In this document: one piece after another, positions 19,306-25,877 of the stretch
How the letters are laid out: the number at the start of each line of letters is the position of its first letter
How positions within the stretch are numbered: the stretch's first letter is position 1
Origin: an uncultured Alphaproteobacteria bacterium
GTDB lineage: Bacteria > Pseudomonadota > Alphaproteobacteria > Methylaequorales > Methylaequoraceae
Assembly: GCA_902547955.1 (NCBI GenBank)
Contig: CACCPY010000008.1
Coordinates: 20,491 to 84,490 of the forward strand
Direction of reading: 5' to 3'
DNA: 64,000 nucleotides
Notes under the pieces: model-generated
The model's database searches: none
Seen by the model: only the letters and a program-made list of their open reading frames with translations
Told to the model about the DNA's origin: nothing
Position numbers and translations under genes: made by a program

Positions 19306-20571
19306 ATGTTTGTTCATAAAGATATAATAATTGTTTTTCTTTTCATTTTCTGCGTGAATCTTGTAATTTTAGTGTTAGTAATAAGTGATCTAAAAAAAAT
19401 AAATAAATTTCTCAATAATTTTTCTGGAAGCTCTTTAGAATCAGGAAAACTTTTTTTTTACAAGTTATTTGAACCTATTGCTTTCAACATCAATAAAATA
19501 ATCGGGAACTACGAATATAAATTTCGTAATGAAAAAGTAAGAGTTTTTTTCTTTGAATATTTTTATAAACATTTCCCTGATCCATTATTAATTATAAACC
19601 AAAGTTTGAGCATAATAGAAACTAATTTGGCGGCAAGAGAGTTAATAGGTGAGTCTGCACAGGGAAAAAATATTTTTTCAGTTTTAAGAATCCCAGAGCT
19701 TGGCGAATTAATTAATGATTCATTAAAAAAAAAAAAACCAATTGAGGCAGAAGTAAGGCTTCTATATCCAAAGGAAAAAATTTACAATGTTTGGATTTCA
19801 GGAAGTAAAGACGTTGGAACAAATAAACTTAACTTTATTAGATTATTTGATTCAACATCTTCTCACAACCTCCAAAACTTACAAAGAGATTTTATCGCTA
19901 ATGCCAGTCATGAATTAAAAACTCCTATTTCAGTTATAATTGGTTATTGCGAGACATTATTAAATGACAACAAAGCTGATGCAAAAGTTAAAGAACAATT
20001 TCTAAAAACTATGGCTAAGGAAGCTACAAGAATGTCAACACTTGTTAACGATCTCCTGTCATTAACAAGGATTGAGAGGATTGAGCACTCACCACCAAGT
20101 GAAACAGTCGAACTTGGAAAAATACTACAAGAGGTTGAGCAAATTTGTATTGATAGAAATTTGTTCAAGAAAATTAAATGTAAGTTTGTTATGAGCAAAA
20201 AAAAATATGAGATATTAGGTGACTCATCTGAGTTAAAACAAGTTTTCTTGAATATTATTGAAAATGCAGTAACCCATAGTAATTCAAAAAAAGCTGTTGT
20301 TGTTAAATTAGGAAGCGTTAAGTCATTAATAAACTTTAGTGTTGAAGATTTTGGTATCGGAGTTCCAAATGAAAATATTCCATTATTAACAAAAAGATTC
20401 TACAGAGTTGATGAAGCTAGATCGAGAAATTCTGGAAATACTGGTTTGGGTTTATCTATAGTTAAGCATATTGTTAACAGACATAACGCAGAGCTTGATA
20501 TTTCTTCAATAGAAGGAAAAGGAACAAAATTTTCTATTATTTTTAATAAAGACAAACCCTCTTTGTTGTAA
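19306..20571 (+). CDS. phoR: Phosphate regulon sensor histidine kinase PhoR
   Basis: A 422-aa sensor kinase: one N-terminal membrane helix (residues about 8-27), a PAS-type domain around residues 90-180, then HisKA with phospho-acceptor His202 in NASHELKTPI, and HATPase_c with N box IIENAVTHS, G1 DFGIGVP and G2 NTGLGLSIVKH. The start is the ATG at 19306 (MFVHKDII); the frame is open further upstream into mutS but that reading is unlikely. The assignment as PhoR rests on family resemblance and on the Pho genes downstream. Its response regulator phoB lies 22 kb away after the pst operon rather than next door. Confidence 0.88.
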   Translation: MFVHKDIIIVFLFIFCVNLVILVLVISDLKKINKFLNNFSGSSLESGKLFFYKLFEPIAFNINKIIGNYEYKFRNEKVRVFFFEYFYKHFPDPLLIINQSLSIIETNLAARELIGESAQGKNIFSVLRIPELGELINDSLKKKKPIEAEVRLLYPKEKIYNVWISGSKDVGTNKLNFIRLFDSTSSHNLQNLQRDFIANASHELKTPISVIIGYCETLLNDNKADAKVKEQFLKTMAKEATRMSTLVNDLLSLTRIERIEHSPPSETVELGKILQEVEQICIDRNLFKKIKCKFVMSKKKYEILGDSSELKQVFLNIIENAVTHSNSKKAVVVKLGSVKSLINFSVEDFGIGVPNENIPLLTKRFYRVDEARSRNSGNTGLGLSIVKHIVNRHNAELDISSIEGKGTKFSIIFNKDKPSLL

Positions 20572-20612
20572 AAATACAACACTAAACTTTAAAAAAAATC
20601 TTCATCCCTCAA

Positions 20613-20630
20613 GTGTCATAAAACTTTAAC
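20613..20630 (+). promoter_or_regulatory. Pho box upstream of the porin gene
   Basis: The 18-mer GTGTCATAAAACTTTAAC matches the E. coli Pho box CTGTCATAAAACTGTCAC at 15 of 18 positions, with two 7-bp half-sites spaced by 4 A/T bases. It lies 50 bp upstream of the porin ATG, in the right orientation. PhoB encoded in this window would be the reader. This is a hand match, not a matrix scan. Confidence 0.7.
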
Positions 20631-20680
20631 AATTCATATTTAAATTTCCTTGATAATTAACTTATTATGAGAGGAATATT

Positions 20681-22135
20681 ATGAAAAAATTTTACGCTGG
20701 TCTAGCTGTAATTGGCACTAGCGCTTTCTTTTCCGGAGCCAATGCACAGGATTATGATGCGCAAATTGATGCTTTGCAGAATGAACTATTAAAAATCAAA
20801 CAAGAAATGGGCAAAAGTTCAAGTAAGGCCTATTTTAAAAAAGGAAAAGGTCTTAGCATTAAAAGCTCAGACGGGAAATATGAATTCGCTATAAAGGGTA
20901 GAGCTATGTTTGATATGGCAGCTTTGCTAGGTGGTAACTCATTGGCTGATTATTCAACAACAGGCGCTACGGGTTGTGATAACTGCAGTAGAGCTGATGA
21001 CATAGGTACTTTTGGTCAAGAGTTTAGAAGACTGAGATTTTCTATCAAAGTAAAGATGGGTGATGGATGGGCTCTTGCTTTCCAACCCGATTTTGCCGAA
21101 ACAGTTTCTGATAACTCCAACACTGGCGGTAAAGGTGTTGACGTTAAAGATGCCTACATCTCAAAAGCCTTCAAGGGTTTTGGTAAACTTTATTTTGGTA
21201 ATGCCAAATCCGCTGGGGGTATGTGGGAAAACACTAGTTCTAACAGCATTCTTTTCATGGAAAGACCAATGTATAACGAAGCTGCAAACCTAGCGCACAG
21301 AGCTGGTATTCACTACGATTCATCTGGAGCAATGGGACCATTTCATTTAAGAGTAGCTCTAACTGCTGGTGCCGAGGGTGCGTGGAGACAAGAAAACGAA
21401 GATTCTGATGCTGTTGAAGACAGATATAATGTTTCTGGTGCTGCCCATTACACATGGTCTAAAATGAATGATTATTGGGGCGGATTGTCTTTGGGTAAAA
21501 ATCATAAATTAATGGTTGGTGCCTCTTGGTCTTATGAAAATCTATCTGATGCAGGAACAAGAGATATTGAAGCTAGAGCCCAAGGTGTTCACACACTAGG
21601 TGAAAAAATTCAAGACGGAGCATTAGCTAATGTTGATGATTACACCTATGGTGGTCCTCAATTTGCGTATACAAATGGTCCATTATTTGTTGCTGGTGAA
21701 TGGTTTTATGTAACAGCTGACAGACACGAAACAACTATATCAGCCGCTAGAACTGACAAGGCCTATGGAGACTATCAGGCATCTGGTGGTTCGGCTTTTG
21801 CTCACTATTTCTTAACAGGCGGTGCCAGTGTTCCACTGAGTGCAAAAAAAGGTAAAATTGGTGGCGTTAAGTGTAAAGGGAAATTTGGTTGTACTGCTGT
21901 CAAAGTGATGTATGAGCAGTGGAATGGTGCTCATTCTGAACTGTCAGAAGTCGGGACTGATGCTAAGGTTATGCACTTTGGTATAAATCATTACTTTAAC
22001 AGTAACGTAAGGCTGATGATTGATGCAGCAAGAGGTCTTTACATTAATGGTACTGGTCTTAACTCTGATGATTTAGGTTCAAACCATGAAGGTAACTTGA
22101 CAAGCGTTCAAGCCAGACTTCACTTTAAGTGGTAA
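20681..22135 (+). CDS. Phosphate-selective porin O/P family outer-membrane porin
   Basis: A 484-aa porin with a signal peptide (MKKFYAGLAVIGTSAFF to GANAQ), a short periplasmic coiled coil (DAQIDALQNELLKIKQEM), and a beta-barrel rich in alternating aromatic strands ending in a C-terminal aromatic residue (LHFKW). The segments FRRLRFSIKVKMGDGWAL and VDVKDAYISKAFKG fit the OprO/OprP porin family. Its codon use is less AT-biased than its neighbours, as for highly expressed genes. A good Pho box precedes it, and its ribosome-binding and start region GAGGAATATTATGAAAAA is identical to that of pstS. Phosphate or polyphosphate uptake is inferred from family and regulation. Confidence 0.87.
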   Translation: MKKFYAGLAVIGTSAFFSGANAQDYDAQIDALQNELLKIKQEMGKSSSKAYFKKGKGLSIKSSDGKYEFAIKGRAMFDMAALLGGNSLADYSTTGATGCDNCSRADDIGTFGQEFRRLRFSIKVKMGDGWALAFQPDFAETVSDNSNTGGKGVDVKDAYISKAFKGFGKLYFGNAKSAGGMWENTSSNSILFMERPMYNEAANLAHRAGIHYDSSGAMGPFHLRVALTAGAEGAWRQENEDSDAVEDRYNVSGAAHYTWSKMNDYWGGLSLGKNHKLMVGASWSYENLSDAGTRDIEARAQGVHTLGEKIQDGALANVDDYTYGGPQFAYTNGPLFVAGEWFYVTADRHETTISAARTDKAYGDYQASGGSAFAHYFLTGGASVPLSAKKGKIGGVKCKGKFGCTAVKVMYEQWNGAHSELSEVGTDAKVMHFGINHYFNSNVRLMIDAARGLYINGTGLNSDDLGSNHEGNLTSVQARLHFKW

Positions 22136-22155
22136 AAAATTCCTACTTATATTAA

Positions 22156-22196
22156 TTAAAAAAGGGGTTTGATTGGTTTCAAACCCTTTTTTTTTA
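22156..22196 (+). terminator. Rho-independent terminator after the porin gene
   Basis: A hairpin with GGGTTTGA on the left and TCAAACCC on the right around a short loop is followed by an unbroken run of T. It starts about 20 bp after the porin stop codon, so the porin is probably transcribed alone. Confidence 0.88.
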
Positions 22197-22242
22197 TCTA
22201 CATCTAGCGTTCATATTTAAAAAAAAGCCCTAAATATAGTAA

Positions 22243-22260
22243 TTGTAATATTTTTGACAT
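22243..22260 (+). promoter_or_regulatory. Possible Pho box upstream of plcP
   Basis: Two half-sites, TTGTAAT and TTGACAT, are spaced exactly 11 bp apart, 24 bp upstream of the plcP ATG. The match to the consensus is weaker than at the porin or gapdh genes, especially in the spacer. Regulation by PhoB would fit the known phosphate control of plcP in other marine bacteria. Confidence 0.42.
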
Positions 22261-22283
22261 AAAACATTGTTAAAAATTTATCA

Positions 22284-23096
22284 ATGGATGATCACTTATA
22301 TAAGAAAAAAAAAGGATACAGGACCATCTGGATCTCAGACCTTCATTTAGGTACCCCTGGCTGTAAAGCTGAAATACTTTTAGATTTCTTGAAAGAGATC
22401 AAGTCAGAAAACATTTACTTAGTTGGTGATATTGTAGATGGATGGAGGCTTAAAAAAAATTGGTATTGGCCACAATCTCATAATGATGTTGTGCAAAAAC
22501 TTTTGAGAAAAGCCAGAAAAGGTGTAAAGGTTGTGTTCATTCCGGGTAACCATGACGAGGCTGCTAGAAAATATTTAGGTGTTAATTTTGGAGATATTAA
22601 GATTCAACATCAAGCTGTTCACAAAACTGCTAATGGAAAAAAACTATGGGTTGTTCATGGTGATCAATTTGATGGAATAATCAGACATGCAAAATGGTTG
22701 GCTTATATAGGCGATAAAGGATATGCCATGTTAATAAGACTTAATAACACGTTTAATAAAATAAGAAAATTTTTAAATTTACCCTACTGGTCACTTTCAC
22801 AATTTATAAAATTAAAAGTAAAAAAAGCAGTTTCTTTCGTAACAGCATTTGAAAATATTATGGTCATAGAAGCTAAAAGAAAAGGTTATGATGGAGTAGT
22901 TTGCGGACATATTCATAAGGCAGAACTAAAAGATATTAACGGAATTATTTACGCCAATGATGGAGATTGGGTAGAGTCGTTAACAGCAATAGCCGAAAAC
23001 TATGACGGTTCTCTTGAGATCATTGATTGGTCAAAAAAGTTAATAGCTCTACATAACCAATTAGTTAAAAAACCTTTCCAACTAGCTAAACAATGA
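22284..23096 (+). CDS. plcP: PlcP-type phospholipase C (metallophosphoesterase, lipid remodelling)
   Basis: A 270-aa calcineurin-like metallophosphoesterase with metal ligands in SDLHLG, GDIVDGW, GNHDE and CGHIHKAE. It resembles LpxH, but the long block WYWPQSHNDVVQKLLRKARKG and the LPYWSLSQ segment are those of PlcP. PlcP strips head groups from phospholipids under phosphate starvation, leaving diacylglycerol. It overlaps the next gene, a GT4 glycosyltransferase, by ATGA, the plcP-agt arrangement known from phosphate-stress lipid renovation in marine bacteria. Database pipelines would often label it UDP-2,3-diacylglucosamine hydrolase. Confidence 0.9.
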   Translation: MDDHLYKKKKGYRTIWISDLHLGTPGCKAEILLDFLKEIKSENIYLVGDIVDGWRLKKNWYWPQSHNDVVQKLLRKARKGVKVVFIPGNHDEAARKYLGVNFGDIKIQHQAVHKTANGKKLWVVHGDQFDGIIRHAKWLAYIGDKGYAMLIRLNNTFNKIRKFLNLPYWSLSQFIKLKVKKAVSFVTAFENIMVIEAKRKGYDGVVCGHIHKAELKDINGIIYANDGDWVESLTAIAENYDGSLEIIDWSKKLIALHNQLVKKPFQLAKQ

Positions 23097-24085
23097 ATAT
23101 TTCAATTATCACAGATGCATGGCACCCTCAAGTAAACGGAGTGGTTCATACTCTAAATAAAACAAAAGACCTTTTGGAAAAAAGAAGACACAAAATTCAA
23201 ATTATTTCACCAAATTTATTTAAAACAATTCCATGTCCAACTTATCCTGAAATAAGACTGGCTCTTTTGCCCAGTAGAAAAATTAAAAAATTGTTGGTGG
23301 ATTTTCAACCAGATGCTGTTCATATCGCAACTGAAGGTCCACTGGGTTTAGCGGCAAGAAATTTAATAGTAAAAAAAGGGTTGTCTTACACCACATCATT
23401 TCATACAAAATTTCCCGAATATATTTATGCACGGTGTAAATTACCACTGTCTTTAAGTTATGGATATCTGAGGTGGTTTCATAGCAAAGCCAAAACAATT
23501 TTAACACCCACAAAATCTGTTGTTGATGATTTAAAACTATGGAACATCAAGAATACAACCATTTGGCCAAGAGGAGTTGATTTAGAGATTTTCAAACCCC
23601 CATCAAAAAAAATTAAAAATAAAAAACCCATCTTAATTAATGTTGGTAGAGTTGCCATTGAAAAAAATCTTGAAGCATATTTAAACTTGAATATTGATTG
23701 TGAAAAATGGGTGGTTGGAGATGGTCCTGATAAAAAAAGACTTGAACAAAAATATCCAGAAGTTAGATTTTTTGGTTCTGTAAAACATCATGAACTTCCT
23801 GATTACTATGGTAGGGCTGATCTTTTTGTTTTCCCAAGTAAAACTGATACATTTGGTTTAGTTTTATTAGAGGCTATGGCCTGTGGATTACCTGTGGCCG
23901 CTTACCCTGTAGCAGGTCCGATAAATGTTATTGGTGATAGTAACGCGGGAGTTTTAGATGAAAATTTAAAAAAAGCATGTGAAAAAGCTTTATCGATTTC
24001 TAAGTCTAAACCCCTAAATTATGTAAAAAAATTTAACTGGGAGAAAGTAGCAGATATATTTGAGTCACAACTACAAAAAATCTAA
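23093..24085 (+). CDS. agt: GT4 glycosyltransferase, Agt-like glycolipid synthase
   Basis: A 330-aa GT-B fold, family 4 glycosyltransferase. N-terminal part: TDAWHPQVNGVVHTLNKT and VHIATEGPLGLAAR. C-terminal donor site: VGDGPDKKRLE, then SKTDTFGLVLLEAMACGLPV with the E-x7-E motif. Proteins of this group coupled to plcP transfer glucose or glucuronate to diacylglycerol, giving phosphorus-free glycolipids. It starts inside the plcP stop (ATGA) and is followed after 4 bp by a diacylglycerol kinase. The sugar specificity cannot be read from the sequence. Confidence 0.87.
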   Translation: MNISIITDAWHPQVNGVVHTLNKTKDLLEKRRHKIQIISPNLFKTIPCPTYPEIRLALLPSRKIKKLLVDFQPDAVHIATEGPLGLAARNLIVKKGLSYTTSFHTKFPEYIYARCKLPLSLSYGYLRWFHSKAKTILTPTKSVVDDLKLWNIKNTTIWPRGVDLEIFKPPSKKIKNKKPILINVGRVAIEKNLEAYLNLNIDCEKWVVGDGPDKKRLEQKYPEVRFFGSVKHHELPDYYGRADLFVFPSKTDTFGLVLLEAMACGLPVAAYPVAGPINVIGDSNAGVLDENLKKACEKALSISKSKPLNYVKKFNWEKVADIFESQLQKI

Positions 24086-24089
24086 ACAA

Positions 24090-24491
24090 ATGAAGAAGAA
24101 ACCTTACATACCTGAGAATAATCCTCATAAACAAAATACAGGATTGAAAAGACTTTTTCTCGCTTTTGTAAATAGCATTTCTGGATTCAACTTTGCAATC
24201 AAAGAGGAAAGTGCATTCCGGCAGGAACTTTTATTATGTTTGTTTTTAGTACCACTAATATTTATTTTCCCCACATCGCCAATTGAAAAAATCCTGATGA
24301 TCGGAAGTTTATTATTACTATTAATTGTTGAACTTTTAAACTCTAGTATTGAAGCCGCAATTGATAGGATTTCTTTTTCACATCACGATCTTTCAAAAAG
24401 AGCAAAAGATTTGGGGAGCGCAGCTGTTTTGGTAGCTCTTAGTTTAGTTTTCATTACTTATTTAAGTGTCTTAACTAAATTTTTAATATAA
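24090..24491 (+). CDS. dgkA: Diacylglycerol kinase DgkA
   Basis: A 133-aa small membrane kinase of the prokaryotic DgkA family. The conserved RLFLAFVNSISGF and AIKEESAFRQEL N-terminal helices, the catalytic-site segment VELLNSSIEAAIDRIS and the final AKDLGSAAVLVAL are all present, with three membrane spans. It phosphorylates diacylglycerol to phosphatidic acid. I start it at ATG 24090; a TTG at 24060 would extend it into agt. Its place behind plcP-agt suggests recycling of diacylglycerol that is not glycosylated, for example on phosphate recovery. Confidence 0.92.
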   Translation: MKKKPYIPENNPHKQNTGLKRLFLAFVNSISGFNFAIKEESAFRQELLLCLFLVPLIFIFPTSPIEKILMIGSLLLLLIVELLNSSIEAAIDRISFSHHDLSKRAKDLGSAAVLVALSLVFITYLSVLTKFLI

Positions 24492-24507
24492 TAAATTAGC
24501 AGTAGTG

Positions 24508-25050
24508 TTATTTATCTAATTCTTTTTGAAAATATTTATGAACAATTGAATCTTGATTTTCTAATAACCAATCAATTGATGGTTCATTGTCCATTGCCTT
24601 TTTAATTGCAGAAGTAGTTGCTTTTCTATGTATATCAAAAAGAATCTTATGATCTAAATTTTCATCATTCGATACTGATGGATTTAACCAAACCGCAACG
24701 ATAATACCTAAATCATTCGCCTTCTCCTTTGGGATAATTCCTTCTCTAACCGCATCTAAAACACCATTCGAAATCGCTCCTTGAACGGTGCCCATCAAAA
24801 TATTTGTATATTTGTCATCTTTTACCGTAACTTTACTGACCATAATCGTAGCAGGTTTTACCATCACGTCTGTATTCATCAACGCTAAAACTTTTGTATG
24901 ACCCTTGATTTGATTCCCAAGCAAGGTAGCAAATGCAGTTCCAAAAGGGCCATCCAATTCACCAACTATAACCTCAGGTTCTGCTGCAGTACCTGGTGGG
25001 CCACCTCCCAAAAGTGATTCACCTACTTTCATTACAAAATTATTGCTCAT
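24508..25050 (-). CDS. Fae-like protein (formaldehyde-activating enzyme homologue lacking the catalytic His)
   Basis: This 180-aa protein is recognisable as a formaldehyde-activating enzyme (Fae) homologue: KVGESLLGGG near the start, then TAFATLLGN, VKPATIMVSKVTVKD, and VLDAVREGIIPKEKANDLG. True Fae condenses formaldehyde with tetrahydromethanopterin using a His in the block AHIDLIIG (residue 22 in Methylorubrum). Here the same block reads AEPEVIVG, with Glu24 in place of that His, so it is probably a non-catalytic or altered paralogue of the Fae2/Fae3 kind. No methanopterin pathway genes are in the window. It lies 16 bp behind the XRE gene with a good GGAG ribosome site. Family is firm, function unknown. 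Confidence 0.82.
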   Translation of the reverse strand: MSNNFVMKVGESLLGGGPPGTAAEPEVIVGELDGPFGTAFATLLGNQIKGHTKVLALMNTDVMVKPATIMVSKVTVKDDKYTNILMGTVQGAISNGVLDAVREGIIPKEKANDLGIIVAVWLNPSVSNDENLDHKILFDIHRKATTSAIKKAMDNEPSIDWLLENQDSIVHKYFQKELDK

Positions 25051-25066
25051 TTTTTCTCCTTTGATA

Positions 25067-25270
25067 TTAAATTAGTTTTTTCAATTTTTTCTTTAGTTCC
25101 ACTGCCTCACATGCCAGCCTTATGTACTTAGGGATCTGAACTTCTTTTTCACCTTTTTTACCTTTTTCATAATATTGAATCATTCTCCGTTTTAAACCCA
25201 AAGTTTCAGCAGCTTCAGCTTGGGAAAATCCATTTTTCTTTCTCCATTTTTTAAACTGTTCTTTATTCAT
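25067..25270 (-). CDS. XRE-family HTH regulator of the fae-like module
   Basis: A 67-aa protein consisting of little more than a Cro/C1-type helix-turn-helix (QFKKWRKKNGFSQAEAAETL, recognition helix LKRRMIQYYEKG). A short tail follows, IPKYIRLACEAVELKKK, typical of phage-repressor-like XRE proteins that dimerise through the last helix. It is transcribed with the Fae-like gene and divergently from a peptide/105-aa gene pair. Three inverted repeats of 15 bp in and beside the module's promoters are its likely operators. An N-terminal HTH remnant of the same design occurs in the Lys-rich protein at 25878. Confidence 0.88.
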   Translation of the reverse strand: MNKEQFKKWRKKNGFSQAEAAETLGLKRRMIQYYEKGKKGEKEVQIPKYIRLACEAVELKKKLKKLI

Positions 25271-25293
25271 AAACTTAAATAATTAACAATAGA

Positions 25294-25322
25294 TTAATAG
25301 CAAAAACATATGCCTATTTCAA
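25294..25322 (-). promoter_or_regulatory. Predicted sigma-70 promoter of the xre/fae-like operon
   Basis: On the minus strand TTGAAA (25322-25317) and TATTAA (25299-25294) are separated by 17 bp, 23 bp upstream of the regulator's ATG. The nearest operator-like repeat (25339-25353) lies 16 bp upstream of this -35 box, a position from which a regulator could activate or repress. Confidence 0.5.
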
Positions 25323-25329
25323 AACATTA

Positions 25330-25358
25330 TTGACAAAGACGCAACCAGTGCGTATATT
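25330..25358 (+). promoter_or_regulatory. Sigma-70 promoter of the peptide/105-aa operon, overlapped by an operator
   Basis: A consensus -35 TTGACA (25330-25335) and -10 TATATT (25353-25358) are spaced by exactly 17 bp. The whole spacer is occupied by the inverted repeat at 25339-25353, so a bound regulator would block RNA polymerase. This is one of the strongest-looking promoters in the window. Confidence 0.75.
25339..25353. promoter_or_regulatory. Operator-like inverted repeat O1
   Basis: ACGCAACCAGTGCGT is an imperfect 15-bp inverted repeat (5 of 6 arm pairs) lying between -35 and -10 of the rightward promoter. It shares its arms with O2 and O3. Its centre is 30 bp, close to three helical turns, from the centre of O2. 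Confidence 0.7.
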
Positions 25359-25368
25359 AATAAAACAT

Positions 25369-25383
25369 ACGCAACTGTTGCGT
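25369..25383. promoter_or_regulatory. Operator-like inverted repeat O2 (perfect)
   Basis: ACGCAACTGTTGCGT is a perfect 6-bp-arm inverted repeat around CTG. It lies just downstream of the predicted transcription start of the rightward promoter and 26 bp upstream of the peptide start codon. O1 and O2 on the same helix face suggest cooperative dimers. Confidence 0.72.
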
Positions 25384-25409
25384 GTGGATAACTTATTAGG
25401 AGGTGCTCT

Positions 25410-25484
25410 ATGCTAGGACATTTTATATATTGGAAGTTTGTCTTTAAAGATATGTCGAATAAAAATAAAAAATCTAAAAAATGA
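25410..25484 (+). CDS. 24-residue peptide with strong ribosome-binding site, coupled to the next gene
   Basis: An ATG at 25410 preceded by a full AGGAGGT (25398-25404) opens a 24-codon frame, MLGHFIYWKFVFKDMSNKNK followed by KSKK. Its stop overlaps the ATG of the 105-aa gene as ATGA (25481-25484). The first half is aromatic and hydrophobic, the second half is lysine-rich, as in small membrane-active or leader peptides. The ribosome site is much stronger than that of most genes here, so translation is likely. Either it is a functional micropeptide or its main job is to drive translation of the next gene. I know no family for it. Confidence 0.62.
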   Translation: MLGHFIYWKFVFKDMSNKNKKSKK

Positions 25485-25798
25485 ACTGGGTTTTAATTTT
25501 CGTGAGTTTCTTTGGACCACTGTATGATTCAAGTGGATTTATAACTGAGATTAGATCTGAGGAATCTCTCAGTTACAATACGGAAATTTCATGTAATTAT
25601 TCATCTAGTTTGATTAATGGAAGATTAAAATCTATGTATGCCTTTAAAAATAATTCAGGAAGTTTAAAGAAAAACGCTACAATTTGCGTTTCTTTTAAAG
25701 ATTGGTCAAATTATAAAGAAGTAAATAATACCGAAGTCTTCGATAAAAATAATTTACAAACTTTATTTAAAAATTTTGAGCTATCAAATTTTTATTGA
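25481..25798 (+). CDS. Hypothetical protein, 105 aa, possibly exported
   Basis: I do not recognise this protein. It starts with a hydrophobic stretch (MNWVLIFVSFFGPLYDSSG) that could be a signal peptide or a buried strand, although no positive charge precedes it. It continues as a mixed polar sequence with two cysteines (Cys38 and Cys69), which could form a disulfide outside the cytoplasm. Its start codon overlaps the stop of the 24-aa peptide, and it has no ribosome site of its own, so it depends on the peptide's translation. Its end runs into the -35 box of the next promoter (25795). Confidence 0.6.
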   Translation: MNWVLIFVSFFGPLYDSSGFITEIRSEESLSYNTEISCNYSSSLINGRLKSMYAFKNNSGSLKKNATICVSFKDWSNYKEVNNTEVFDKNNLQTLFKNFELSNFY

Positions 25799-25825
25799 CA
25801 ATATGCAATAATTGCGTATTATAAT
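25795..25825 (+). promoter_or_regulatory. Promoter of the Lys-rich protein with operator O3 in its spacer
   Basis: TTGACA (25795-25800) is followed by TATTAT (25817-25822, spacer 16) or TATAAT (25820-25825, spacer 19). The spacer holds ATGCAATAATTGCGT (25803-25817), an inverted repeat with the same arms as O1 and O2 (one mismatch). The arrangement copies the promoter at 25330, so both transcripts probably answer to the same XRE protein. Confidence 0.7.
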
Positions 25826-25877
25826 TTGGGTTATGCTAGAAATGCATAAGATTAACTTAACAAAAATGAGGAAATAA

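Noticed and set aside
22284..23096. LpxH (UDP-2,3-diacylglucosamine hydrolase) as the name for the metallophosphoesterase
   Set aside because: The WYWPQSHNDVVQKLLRKARKG block and coupling to a GT4 gene fit PlcP better.
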